The notes: generated from the letters alone by a model not told the origin. Counted from the first letter of the stretch, positions 27,075 through 35,609 are shown. The stretch is 64,000 nt of DNA from Flammeovirga sp. SJP92 (GCF_001583495.1 NZ_LQAQ01000111.1:1-64000); one strand, 5' to 3'. A program made the numbers and translations.

Positions 27075-28001
27075 TTACTCTAAAAGAGCTTTTCCAAAAT
27101 GCAGAATACTTTCTTTTAAATCTTTATGTTCTAATGAATGACCACTATTCTTGATAATGTTGATTTCAGAATGTGGGAATAAACTCTTAAGCTTTAAAGC
27201 AGATGCAGCAGGTGTAACTAGGTCATTTCTGCCGTGTGTAATATAAATCGGAAAGTCAAATACTATATTTTCGAAGAGGTGTTCTACTTCTTGTCCATTG
27301 ATTAATAAAGGGACATTGAGGAAATAATGGTTTTCAATTTTCGCACAAGCAATGGCTTGAGGGGAGGCTTGCCACTGATTGAAATCTTCAAAAACGGGAT
27401 CAGGATGTTCCGAAGTGAATGCTTCCCATAATAACCATTTTGTTGAATACTGCTCAACCAATTCAGGTTTCTGAAGTTTCTTTTGATAATCTAAAAATAA
27501 GGACTGTGGTGTATTTATAGGAGAGGTGTCAAACAGCTTAGAAAAGATATCGGAATACATAACGGGAGCCGTGTCTTTATACAGCCAATTGATCTCTTGT
27601 TGATTGCAAAAGAAAATCCCCCATAAGTTCAGTCCTCTGACTTGCTGAGGATGAAAATAGGAATAGGCTAACGCTAAAGTTGAGCCCCAGCTTCCGCCAA
27701 AAATATACCATGAAGAAATATGCAGATGTTGTCTGATTTGTTCAAGGTCTTTGACTAAAAATTCAATACTATTGTTTTTAAGACTTCCTAAGGGTTTGCT
27801 TTTCCCTGCACCTCTTTGATCTATGCCGATAAGTCTAATATTCTGTAAAGAGGGGAGTAGTAAATGATAGTCAGTATCTAGCCCAGCACCTGGGCCTCCA
27901 TGCAAATACAAAACAGGCATCCCCATAGGATGCCCAATTTGTTCATAATATATAGAATGACCGTCTTCGGTCTCATAATAACCTACATCGTAAGGATTCA
28001 T
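27075..28001 (-). CDS. pip: Prolyl aminopeptidase (alpha/beta hydrolase, peptidase family S33)
   Basis: It releases N-terminal proline from peptides in the cytoplasm. The 308 residues match the family. The oxyanion-hole motif HGGPG is at residues 34-38, DQRGAGKS near 61-68, the nucleophile elbow GGSWG has Ser104, the acid is in THGRNDLVTP and the catalytic His is in NSGHSLE. It starts 6 bases after the ABC-F gene ends, so the two form one minus-strand operon. Distinguishing it from closely related S33 hydrolases is not certain. Confidence 0.85.
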   Translation of the reverse strand: MNPYDVGYYETEDGHSIYYEQIGHPMGMPVLYLHGGPGAGLDTDYHLLLPSLQNIRLIGIDQRGAGKSKPLGSLKNNSIEFLVKDLEQIRQHLHISSWYIFGGSWGSTLALAYSYFHPQQVRGLNLWGIFFCNQQEINWLYKDTAPVMYSDIFSKLFDTSPINTPQSLFLDYQKKLQKPELVEQYSTKWLLWEAFTSEHPDPVFEDFNQWQASPQAIACAKIENHYFLNVPLLINGQEVEHLFENIVFDFPIYITHGRNDLVTPAASALKLKSLFPHSEINIIKNSGHSLEHKDLKESILHFGKALLE

Positions 28002-28007
28002 TGGGTA

Positions 28008-29951
28008 TTAGTCTGGCTTGATTTCTTCTAATTCGTCCACTTCCATGATCCACTCTTCCCAAGTCTCCGTTACTTCTTCTAAATCCTCCTTCACTTGAGC
28101 ATAAGTAGCATTCACTTCTGCTAATTTATCAGGATTTCCGAAAACTTCAGGATCTGCTAAAGAAGATTCTATTTCTTCTTTCTTTTCTTCAAGCTCCATC
28201 ACTTTTTCTTCCGCCTTTTCCATTTCCTGCTTGGCTTTCTTATAACGTTTCTGCCATTCCTTCAGCTCATTATTAGACATCTTTTTCTTCTTGTTTTTTT
28301 TCTCTTTTGGCTGATCTTCCTCATCCAATTGAGCTAGTAAAGCATTCTCTTCCTCCATTTTCTTTTTCCAGTCTACCCATTCCGCATAAGTACCTGGGTA
28401 TTCTTTCAATTTGCCATTTTCGATGTACCAGATCTTATTGGCTACTCTAGAGATAAAGTGTCTATCATGGGATACGACCAAATAGGTACCCAAATATTGT
28501 TGTAAAGCTTGGATAAGGATATTTACAGAAGGAATATCCAAGTGGTTGGTCGGTTCGTCAAGCATTAAGAAGTTGGCTTCAGAAATCAACGTTTTTGCTA
28601 ATGCCACTCTTGATTTCTCTCCACCGGAAAGGACTTTAATTCTTTTGAAAATTTCATCTCCACCGAATAAGAAACAGCCTAGAACACTTCTCAATTCTTG
28701 TTCTGTTTTCTCAGAACCGGCTTGTTTTAATTCATCAAGGATTTCATTTTCTACATTCAGGTCTTCCAATTGATGCTGAGCGTAGAAAGCAGTAATAACG
28801 TTATGACCGCCTTTTCTTTCTCCTTTGTCAGCACCTTCACGACCACTGATCAAACGTAATAAAGTGGATTTACCTTTACCATTGGCACCAATTAATGCGA
28901 TTTTATCACCTCTCATCAGTGTCAAGTCAGCGCCTTTGAAAATGACTTTATTACCATAGGCTTTATCAAAGTCTTTGATTTCGCTAATGACTTTACCCGG
29001 TTGCTGAGTGAACTTGAAATCCATATTGATTTCCGGATTGTCATCTCTAACATCCTCAATCATGTCCATTTTATCCAGCATTTTCACTCTGGACTGTACT
29101 TGCTTGGCTTTCGTAGCTTTGGATCTGAATCGCTCAATAAAGCGTTCCGTTTCTTTTATTTTTTGTTGCTGATTTTCATAAGCATTCTTCTGAAGTTCAG
29201 CTCTTTCTTTCTTTGCTTCAAGATAGTAAGAATAGTTGCCTGGATAAGAAGTCAATCTGCCCGAGGAAACTTCCACCGTTTGATTGATGGCTCTATCCAA
29301 GAATTCTCTATCATGGGAAACGATCAATACAGCACCTTCATACGTAGATAGATAGTTCTCAATCCACTGAATAGAAGGGAGGTCAAGGTGGTTGGTAGGC
29401 TCATCAAGCATTAGAACATCAGGCTTCATCAATAGTAATTTACCTAACATTACTCTCATTCTCCATCCACCAGAGAAACTGTAAAGAGGTTGTTCCATTT
29501 CCTCATCTTTAAAACCTAAACCGGCAAGAATTGTCTCCGCTTTAGATTTTATAGTATAGCCCTCCATCGATTCAAATTTCTCTTGGAGGCCTGCTAATTT
29601 TTCAACTAATTCCTCTTTATAATCAGTTTCCATTTCATGAAGAATTTCATCAATTTGCTCCTGAATTTTCAAAACAGGACCAAAAGCTTCCATGGCCACA
29701 TGAAGAATAGACTCTTCTGTTTGATAAGATAATAGATCTTGATTGAGGAAACCAATTGTACACTCCTTAGGCATTGAGATTTGTCCCTCGTCAGGAGTGA
29801 AATCACCATTAATAAGTTTCAGAAGCGTTGTTTTACCCGCACCATTATGCCCAACTATACCTATTCTGTTTTTTGGGTAAACAGTCAATGAGGCATTTTT
29901 ATACATTGTACGACTTCCGAAATAGAAGGAAACATTACTTATCGATAACAT
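28008..29951 (-). CDS. ABC-F family ATPase (ribosome-associated, two ATP-binding domains)
   Basis: The 647-residue soluble protein has two ABC domains and no membrane part. The first has GHNGAGKTT and the signature YSFSGGWRMRVMLGKLL; the second has GANGKGKST and LSGGEKSRVALAKTLI. Both have Walker B LMLDEPTNHLD. The linker (about 245-320) is charged and helical, and the C-terminal arm (about 545-630) is a Lys/Glu-rich coiled coil like that of Uup-type members. ABC-F proteins act on the ribosome E-site in translation or antibiotic protection; which role applies here is not clear. It is the first gene of the operon with pip. Confidence 0.93.
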   Translation of the reverse strand: MLSISNVSFYFGSRTMYKNASLTVYPKNRIGIVGHNGAGKTTLLKLINGDFTPDEGQISMPKECTIGFLNQDLLSYQTEESILHVAMEAFGPVLKIQEQIDEILHEMETDYKEELVEKLAGLQEKFESMEGYTIKSKAETILAGLGFKDEEMEQPLYSFSGGWRMRVMLGKLLLMKPDVLMLDEPTNHLDLPSIQWIENYLSTYEGAVLIVSHDREFLDRAINQTVEVSSGRLTSYPGNYSYYLEAKKERAELQKNAYENQQQKIKETERFIERFRSKATKAKQVQSRVKMLDKMDMIEDVRDDNPEINMDFKFTQQPGKVISEIKDFDKAYGNKVIFKGADLTLMRGDKIALIGANGKGKSTLLRLISGREGADKGERKGGHNVITAFYAQHQLEDLNVENEILDELKQAGSEKTEQELRSVLGCFLFGGDEIFKRIKVLSGGEKSRVALAKTLISEANFLMLDEPTNHLDIPSVNILIQALQQYLGTYLVVSHDRHFISRVANKIWYIENGKLKEYPGTYAEWVDWKKKMEEENALLAQLDEEDQPKEKKNKKKKMSNNELKEWQKRYKKAKQEMEKAEEKVMELEEKKEEIESSLADPEVFGNPDKLAEVNATYAQVKEDLEEVTETWEEWIMEVDELEEIKPD

Positions 29952-30100
29952 ATTATTTTGTAGGTAATTTTATAAAGATTCAGAAAAGTAGGGCATGGTA
30001 TACATTTTACATTTCTGAAGTTTAATAATCTTGATTGTTGAAAAAATATTTTATAAATGAATCAAAAGTTTATCACTTGTCTATTACTCATCGCTTGATG

Positions 30101-30132
30101 AATGTCTCTGTAGCCACGTAGCCTGCTACGTG
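30101..30132 (+). repeat. REP-like palindromic element, copy 1
   Basis: A conserved head (AATGTCTCTGTAG) is followed by a perfect 8-bp inverted repeat CACGTAGC/GCTACGTG around the two bases CT. The same element occurs in inverted orientation at 30213-30243; after reverse-complementing, about 26 of 32 positions agree, including CTGTAG and CTGCTACG. Confidence 0.6.
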
Positions 30133-30212
30133 TTTTTGTGCGAGAATAAAAGATGTTGTTTTGTATTATTACTTTTACAGTAAAATTCATCTATACTCAT
30201 CTTCCATTATTT

Positions 30213-30243
30213 AGCGTAGCAGTCTACGCTTCTACAGGGCATT
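30213..30243 (-). repeat. REP-like palindromic element, copy 2 (inverted)
   Basis: On the minus strand it reads AATGCCCTGTAG, then a palindrome AGCGTAG/CTACGCT around four bases. The differences from copy 1 in the stem change both sides together at several positions (CACGTAGC/GCTACGTG versus AGCGTAG/CTACGCT), so base pairing is kept. The pair is head-inverted with about 80 bases between, like a BIME or REPIN. Confidence 0.6.
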
Positions 30244-30342
30244 AGTAGTTCAATTTAAACTTTCAAGTATGAACCATTGATTCAATTGTTTGTTGAAAGT
30301 GAGTAACTTACAAGCTCACCTCAAAAACTTAATTACAATATA

Positions 30343-30379
30343 TAAAAAAAGACCTATAACACTGACGGCTATAGGTCTT
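30343..30379 (-). terminator. rplT terminator (minus strand)
   Basis: Arms AGACCTATA (30350-30358) and TATAGGTCT (30370-30378) form a perfect 9-bp stem; the A-run at 30343-30350 is the minus-strand T-run. It lies just beyond the rplT stop codon and ends the infC-rpmI-rplT operon. Confidence 0.9.
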
Positions 30380-30401
30380 CTTTAGTCTTACAAGAAGTAA
30401 A

Positions 30402-30749
30402 TTATTTTACTTTCTCGATTACTGCTTTGAATGCTTCAGGGTGGTTCATAGCAAGGTCTGCAAGAACTTTACGGTTCAATTCAACACCTGACTTGTTCAC
30501 TTTACCCATGAATACAGAGTAAGACATATCACCGTACATACGAGTCGCAGCGTTGATACGAGCGATCCATAAAGCACGGAAGTTTCTTTTCTTTTGTTTA
30601 CGACCAACGTAAGCGTAGCTCCATCCTTTTTCAACGGCATTTTTAGCTACTGTCCAAACGTTTTTACGAGCACCATAATATCCTTTTGAGAATTTTAAGA
30701 TGTTCTTTCTTCTAGCGCGAGACGCGACGTGGTTGACCGATCTAGGCAT
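30402..30749 (-). CDS. rplT: 50S ribosomal protein L20
   Basis: The 115-residue protein is typical L20: a basic N-terminal tail ([19 protein letters not shown]), KGYYGARKN, and the [19 protein letters not shown] helix. It binds 23S rRNA early in assembly and, in several bacteria, represses its own operon by binding the mRNA. It is the last gene of the infC-rpmI-rplT operon. Confidence 0.97.
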   Translation of the reverse strand: MPRSVNHVASRARRKNILKFSKGYYGARKNVWTVAKNAVEKGWSYAYVGRKQKKRNFRALWIARINAATRMYGDMSYSVFMGKVNKSGVELNRKVLADLAMNHPEAFKAVIEKVK

Positions 30750-30815
30750 TTTTTTCTAATTTTAATAAGTTTTGTAATACAATTTGGTTGATTTGATAAA
30801 TGTGACTGCTTGGTA

Positions 30816-31010
30816 TTATAACCAAAGCATTTTCTTCACGTTTACTGTATCAGCCTTGTCTACCTCACCCATTAAAGTTAGGTTACGCTTTTGCTTAGTA
30901 GTCTTTTTCGTTAAGATGTGAGACTTGTAAGCGTGCTTTCTTCTGATCTTGCCAGTACCTGACAACTTGAAACGTTTTTTCGCTCCAGATTTTGTTTTAA
31001 CCTTTGGCAT
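30816..31010 (-). CDS. rpmI: 50S ribosomal protein L35
   Basis: The 64-residue basic protein is typical L35 ([20 protein letters not shown], then [20 protein letters not shown]). It lies 66 bases upstream of rplT and about 200 bases downstream of infC. The infC-rpmI spacer holds conspicuous hairpins that may control L35/L20 expression. Confidence 0.97.
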   Translation of the reverse strand: MPKVKTKSGAKKRFKLSGTGKIRRKHAYKSHILTKKTTKQKRNLTLMGEVDKADTVNVKKMLWL

Positions 31011-31106
31011 TTTACCTTTCAGTTATTTAGAGCCTGAACCCTAAAGGTGAAACATTTATTTAATTTACTGATTACCTACGGCAGCCAATCGCCTCGGTAT
31101 CTCAGT

Positions 31107-31161
31107 TGCATTTTTTATGAAAAAACACAAAAAATGCATGCCTGAATAAATTCAAGCATGC
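31107..31161 (-). promoter_or_regulatory. Terminator/alternative-hairpin element in the infC-rpmI spacer
   Basis: Read on the minus strand, a perfect-looking hairpin GCATGCTTGAAT / ATTCAGGCATGC (coordinates 31150-31161 and 31136-31147, one G-U) is followed by a T-run: a Rho-independent terminator inside the operon. The second arm and the T-run overlap another perfect 10-bp inverted repeat, TGCATTTTTT / AAAAAATGCA (31107-31116 and 31129-31138). The two structures cannot form together. Such overlap is the usual mark of attenuation or ribosomal-protein feedback. Further downstream (31060-31106) the leader can form a GATACC/GGTAATC hairpin enclosing GGC/GCC-rich loops. Confidence 0.55.
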
Positions 31162-31208
31162 AAATGTATAAATAATTATTGTAAGTTCAATACTTCAATA
31201 ACTTATAT

Positions 31209-31727
31209 TTACTTTTTTGGGACATTTGGAGAGATGAACATGATCATTCTTCTACCTTCTACACGCATTCCGCCTTCTACTTTACCATGTTCTTTGATGT
31301 TCTCTGCAAAGTCTTTCAATAATTGCTTTCCTCTATCTTTATAGATAATAGTACGGCCATGGAAGTGAACATAAGCTTTCACCTTATTCCCTTCACCAAG
31401 GAATTTGATGGCGTGCTTTGTTTTGAAGTCTAAATCGTGTTTGTCAGTGTTAGGACCAAAACGAATTTCTTTTACGACCGTTTTGGAAGCTTTAGCTTTT
31501 AATTCTTTTTCACGCTTCTTTTGTTCGTATTTGAACTTCGAGTAATCTATGATTTTACAAACTGGGGGTTTAGCGTTCGGAGAAATCTCTACTAAGTCTA
31601 ATCCTAAGCTTTCTGCTTTACGGAATGCCTCGTCTCTTGAGTATACTCCATTTTCTACATTGTCACCCACTAATCGTACTTCTTTGACTCTGATTTGGTG
31701 GTTTGTTCTGTGCGAGTCTTTTGCCAT
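31209..31727 (-). CDS. infC: Translation initiation factor IF-3
   Basis: The 172-residue factor binds the 30S subunit and checks start-codon and initiator-tRNA pairing. It has the N-domain RVKEVRLVGDNVENGVYSRD, the linker KPPVCKIIDYSKFKYEQKKR, the C-domain KEIRFGPNTDKHDLDFKTKH and the end segment GGMRVEGRRMIMFISP. The start is ATG (31725-31727), not the rare AUU used in enterobacteria. It heads the infC-rpmI-rplT operon. The thrS gene that often precedes infC is absent here; a divergent S41 protease gene lies upstream. Confidence 0.97.
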   Translation of the reverse strand: MAKDSHRTNHQIRVKEVRLVGDNVENGVYSRDEAFRKAESLGLDLVEISPNAKPPVCKIIDYSKFKYEQKKREKELKAKASKTVVKEIRFGPNTDKHDLDFKTKHAIKFLGEGNKVKAYVHFHGRTIIYKDRGKQLLKDFAENIKEHGKVEGGMRVEGRRMIMFISPNVPKK

Positions 31728-31925
31728 CTAGGTCGTAATTATGTTAAAATTTTATCAAAAATTAGGTTAATTAGTGTAACTTTACACCCATAACCGTTAT
31801 CAATTAAAAGAGAATAATATCTTCTCGGTGCTAAGGTAACAACTTTATTACTTCTATGTTATAAAAATTAATAGAAAAGTTAGAAAACATCTATTTTTTG
31901 TATAAACACACAAACATTAACAGAT

Positions 31926-33311
31926 ATGTTGACCAATTTAATGAAAAAAACAATCCTGCTATCAATTATTATTGCTCTCTTCGGGTGCGAGAAAACGTCT
32001 GATCCTGTAGGTACTAATCCTGTTCAGGATAAGGTCTATTTACAGGGGCTTATGAGTGCTTGGTATTTATGGAACGACGAACTTCCTTCAATTGATATTG
32101 ATGACTATTCCACGCAAGACGAGATGCTATTGGCCTTGAGAAATGAGCAGGACAAGTGGAGTTTAATTCAAAGCAAAGCGGATTATGATGCTTATTATGG
32201 TTCTGGACAAGTAACTTCTGGAGACGAAGGTGCACATGGTATTTATATGAACTATATCTCTGAACAAGATTTATACATCCGTTTTTCTTACCCTGGATCA
32301 AAAGCGTATGAGGCAGGTTTAAGGAGAGGTACACGTATTAAAAGTATCAATGGCTTACAAGTGAGTGATGCCAATTCTGATCAGATCAATAGCTCATTAG
32401 GAAAAAACTTAAAAGGAGTTGAAAATACTTTTGAGATTACAATTCCTTCTATCACAAAGTATGTTGATGGAGAAAAGGTTGAAGTGAGTGCTCAAAGAGA
32501 TACAACAATTACAATAGCAAAAGAAGAGCTTATCATTCAGCCTGTTTTACTTTCAGAAGTGATCGAATTGCCAGACGGTAAAAAGGTAGGACACTTGGTG
32601 TTCAAATCATTTATTGAAACAGCAGAGGAAGCTTTAGCCAATGCATTTGCAGAGTTCAAAAGTGAAGGTGTTACAGAATTAGTACTTGATTTAAGATACA
32701 ATGGCGGTGGTAGAGTGAATATTGCTAGTCAGATTGCAGGTTACGTTCTTCCATCCTCAGCAAGTGGAAAAGAACTTTTCAAATATCAACACAATCCTTT
32801 ACAGTCTGCAGAATATGATGAAAGCCAGAATGTTGAATTGATGCCTTCTAATCTCAACTTAGAGAGAATTTTTATTTTTGGCGAAGGAGGAACAGCGTCT
32901 TCTTCGGAGTTGGTGATCAATAGTTTGAAGCCTTACATGGATGTGCAATTATTAGGGCAGAATACATATGGAAAGCCAGTAGGTAGTTATGCTTTTGTCA
33001 ATGAAAGCAATAATGCTTATGTCTATTCTATTATTTCTCTTCGTATTCTTAATGCCAATGGAGAAGGTAACTATTTCGATGGTCTTCCAGTTGATCAATT
33101 GGTAGAAGATAATGTGATGTATGATTGGGGTGACGTGAATGAGCCAATGTTGTACCAAGCACTTTATAAAATTGAACACGGTACTTACGACCTTCCAGTA
33201 ATTGCAAGTGCAAGAATGAATGAAGTTAATTTGGAACACAAAAATAAAGCTTTCAAAAAAGCAGAGCCGAAAGAGGAAATTTTCAATACAATCATGATGT
33301 TGAAAAAGTAA
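31926..33311 (+). CDS. S41-family (C-terminal processing type) peptidase lipoprotein
   Basis: The 461-residue product has a lipoprotein signal ending in ALFGCEKT, so it is anchored in a membrane outside the cytoplasm. A PDZ domain lies at about residues 95-170 (YPGSKAYEAGLRRGTRIKSI), followed by the S41 core with LVLDLRYNGGG. The catalytic Ser is in GTASSSEL (Ser about 325-327) and the Lys is in the QNTYGKPVGSY region. The product probably trims or degrades envelope proteins. ATG 31926 and ATG 31941 are both plausible. A bidirectional terminator follows. Confidence 0.88.
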   Translation: MLTNLMKKTILLSIIIALFGCEKTSDPVGTNPVQDKVYLQGLMSAWYLWNDELPSIDIDDYSTQDEMLLALRNEQDKWSLIQSKADYDAYYGSGQVTSGDEGAHGIYMNYISEQDLYIRFSYPGSKAYEAGLRRGTRIKSINGLQVSDANSDQINSSLGKNLKGVENTFEITIPSITKYVDGEKVEVSAQRDTTITIAKEELIIQPVLLSEVIELPDGKKVGHLVFKSFIETAEEALANAFAEFKSEGVTELVLDLRYNGGGRVNIASQIAGYVLPSSASGKELFKYQHNPLQSAEYDESQNVELMPSNLNLERIFIFGEGGTASSSELVINSLKPYMDVQLLGQNTYGKPVGSYAFVNESNNAYVYSIISLRILNANGEGNYFDGLPVDQLVEDNVMYDWGDVNEPMLYQALYKIEHGTYDLPVIASARMNEVNLEHKNKAFKKAEPKEEIFNTIMMLKK

Positions 33312-33330
33312 TTTGTCTGCTTAAAAAAAT

Positions 33331-33371
33331 GAAAGGGCTTCTGATGAAATAATTTCAGAAGCCCTTTTTTT
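33331..33371. terminator. Bidirectional terminator between convergent genes
   Basis: A long stem AAAGGGCTTCTGA / TCAGAAGCCCTTT is followed by T on the right and preceded by a run of seven A on the left. It can stop transcription from both sides: the S41 gene and the small gene at 33422. Confidence 0.9.
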
Positions 33372-33421
33372 CATTCCCTTATCTAATAGCAGAATGAAAT
33401 AATATCTTTAATCGTAAAAAC

Positions 33422-33808
33422 CTATGCAAAGGTTGAAATAGTAAACCTTAAGAACTCATCTTTGAATTCCATATAATCATTGGCAAGGTTGTCTAGTTTT
33501 TCTTTGAAATAATGGTACTTTTCAAAAGTTTCCTCATTCATTTCCTTGTTGTTATCCTTCCCAATTAATGAATTATCAAATTCTTCGACCTCGTTTAGAA
33601 TCTCTTGTGCGATTTTATTAAGGTTTGCATTTAATGTTTTAAAGTTTTGAAGTTTATTTTCTTGGTAATCACTAATTTCCCTTTCTAATAAACTGTCTAA
33701 TCTAATGTGTAATAACTTTATCTCATTGAGGTAGAAATTAATTTCGTTTTCCCAAAATCGGATTTCATTTTTCACATCAGAAATGTACTGTAGTAAACTA
33801 ATGGTCAT
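33422..33808 (-). CDS. Small coiled-coil protein of unknown function
   Basis: The 128-residue product is almost wholly helical, acidic and Leu/Asn/Glu-rich, with no signal peptide or membrane segment. The pattern of hydrophobic residues suggests a coiled coil or four-helix bundle. I recognise no family. It stands alone, with a shared terminator at its 3' end. Confidence 0.55.
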   Translation of the reverse strand: MTISLLQYISDVKNEIRFWENEINFYLNEIKLLHIRLDSLLEREISDYQENKLQNFKTLNANLNKIAQEILNEVEEFDNSLIGKDNNKEMNEETFEKYHYFKEKLDNLANDYMEFKDEFLRFTISTFA

Positions 33809-33985
33809 CTTTCTGAAGGGTTAATTGTTTAATAATTTTATACTATAAAACGAGAGAATTTTTTTTGAGGTTGTCTTTATTAATTTTTATTGTTTGAAAA
33901 GCCAAAATAATGAACTAAATCTGAAGTGATTTATCTCTTGATTAATAATAAAAACACCCACGCGGAAAGTGAACTTTTAATTAGT

Positions 33986-34594
33986 TTACTGAAATTGTTT
34001 TCTGAAAAATAGACCTGGATTTATGTCTATTGAAGCGCTATATCTACTTTCATGGAGGTTGACGGCCAATCCAAATTGATTACCCTTCTTGTCTAAACCA
34101 ATTCGAACTCTTTGTACACTACTTAAATGCCCTATGTCAGAAAAAGCTGAAAAAAGCTCTAAACTAGAGTACAATTTCCATTGTTTGTTGAGGTCAGGTG
34201 TAAAACGGAGAATGGAAAACCAGCTGTAGAGTAATTCATTATTGATGTTGATGGAGGGCAAAGCGTAAATGACAAATTTCTTAGAAGCTTTGAAATAATG
34301 AACACCAGCATCAACTCCTGCATTATTGGAGGAAATCCGACCAAGTACCGTTCCTCCAAAACCAGAGTTTGTAGTGTAATTCAAATAAGCACCTGTAAAA
34401 AGGTCAGTTTTATTTTCATCATATTAAGCAGTTGCTCTTGCCCTGGAGAAGAGAGAAAACTTCTGATTGTTTTCAAAGAATTTCAGATACTGAGCATCTA
34501 TGAAAACTCGTTGACTGCCAGCCATCACTTCAAAGCTTTGAGCCAATAAAGAAGAACCAAATAGACTGAATAGGATGAAAAATAAAACTTTCAT
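33986..34594 (-). pseudogene. Outer-membrane-type protein gene broken by one in-frame stop
   Basis: Reading from ATG at 34594, the frame gives a clear signal peptide (MKVLFFILFSLFGSSLLAQS), continues to FSLFSRARATA at codons 46-56, then hits TAA at codon 57 (plus-strand TTA at 34424-34426). It goes on without a shift as YDENKTDLFTGAYLNYTTNSGFGG to the true stop at 33986. The whole frame would encode about 202 residues of a beta-rich outer-membrane type ending in FFRKQF. Only a nonsense codon interrupts it. The downstream piece from ATG 34384 (132 codons) lacks the signal and is unlikely to function. It follows the DJ-1 gene by 28 bases and would share its transcript. Confidence 0.75.
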
Positions 34595-34622
34595 AATAAT
34601 GAATAAATTATTTTGAGAAATG

Positions 34623-35486
34623 TTAGTTAGAAAGCTGTTCCACTACCAATTTCGCGGCAGCAGCACCTGAGTTTTGTTGTTGTCCTGTAATGAGGTTCCC
34701 ATCTTCAATTGCGAAAGAACTGAAAGGAGCAGCTACTTTGAATGTAGTATTGGGAAGTTTTCGAGCTTCTTCTTCAATCCAATAAGGCTGAATTTTCTGG
34801 CCAACAGCATTATCGGCATATTCCTCTTCAGCATTTGCAAAACCCGTCCAGGTTTTACCATCTACAATCAGTTGTCCGTCAGATTTTTTAGCTTCGAGCA
34901 ATAACGTTGCGGAATGACAAACGGCGGTGCTTGGTTTCCCAGCTTCATAAAAAGCAGCAAAAAGTTTTTCCAAGTCTTTATTTCCTTTAAACGTATACAT
35001 TGGCCCTTGACCACCCACAAGGAAAATGGCATCATAAGCATGGGCATCTACATCTTTCAGTTTTTTTGTCGTTTCCAACATTTCATTAAACCAGTCTGTT
35101 TGCAGGTATCCGAGTGAAATCACATCATGAGCAGCATAACCACTGGCATCTGTGGGATTGGAATAACTGTCCATCTCAATTTTTCCACCTTCGGTAGAAA
35201 CTAATTCAACTTCATAGCCTGCTTCTTGAAAAACATACAAAGGGTGAGTGAGTTCTGCAGCCCAAAAGCCTATGGGCCAACCTGTTTGTTTTGATACCGT
35301 AGGACTGCTGGCTACCATTAATATTTTTCCTTTGAAAGGCATGCCATGAGCGTGAACATAATGATTACTTTCTTTTACTTTTGAATTCATTTTGTGATGG
35401 TGTTTAGGGTTGATAGGTGATTGTGAAAATACTGGGTTTAGTGTGATGAAAAACAGGATTATAAAGAGAAAAGCAAGAGTTTTCAT
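34623..35486 (-). CDS. Secreted DJ-1/PfpI-family protein
   Basis: The 287-residue product has a signal peptide (cleaved after NPVFSQ), so unlike most members it is exported. The domain has GKILMVASSPT, the FWAAELTHPLYVFQEAGYEV segment, YDAIFLVGGQGPM and the nucleophile elbow TAVCHSATLLL with the reactive Cys. This suits the group of class I glutamine amidotransferase-like chaperone/glyoxalase/hydrolase proteins. It is divergent from an HxlR regulator with 123 bases between; such regulators commonly control the neighbour in response to reactive electrophiles. Confidence 0.85.
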   Translation of the reverse strand: MKTLAFLFIILFFITLNPVFSQSPINPKHHHKMNSKVKESNHYVHAHGMPFKGKILMVASSPTVSKQTGWPIGFWAAELTHPLYVFQEAGYEVELVSTEGGKIEMDSYSNPTDASGYAAHDVISLGYLQTDWFNEMLETTKKLKDVDAHAYDAIFLVGGQGPMYTFKGNKDLEKLFAAFYEAGKPSTAVCHSATLLLEAKKSDGQLIVDGKTWTGFANAEEEYADNAVGQKIQPYWIEEEARKLPNTTFKVAAPFSSFAIEDGNLITGQQQNSGAAAAKLVVEQLSN

Positions 35487-35534
35487 TTTGTGTAGAGTTT
35501 AAGTGAATAATGAATGATACAAAGTTATTTTTTA

Positions 35535-35591
35535 TACTTACCTTAGGCAATATACTTACTCAATAGAGAGGTACTTACTTTTTGGAAAGTA
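35535..35591. promoter_or_regulatory. TACTTAC repeats, candidate HxlR operator
   Basis: TACTTAC occurs three times at 35535, 35553 and 35572, spaced 18 and 19 bases, within the divergent promoter region. The last copy starts an imperfect inverted repeat TACTT-N10-AAGTA (35572-35591) like the TACT...AGTA operators known for YodB/HxlR-type regulators. The spacing of nearly two helical turns suggests cooperative binding. Confidence 0.5.
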
Positions 35592-35609
35592 TGGATAAAA
35601 ACTACTATT

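Larger units (their letters stand above)
29952..30401. other. 450-base gap with two inverted REP-like elements
   Basis: There is no gene in this stretch. It holds the two palindromic elements at 30101-30132 and 30213-30243, listed separately, and the rplT terminator at 30343-30379. The remaining sequence is AT-rich and shows no coding pattern. Confidence 0.6.
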
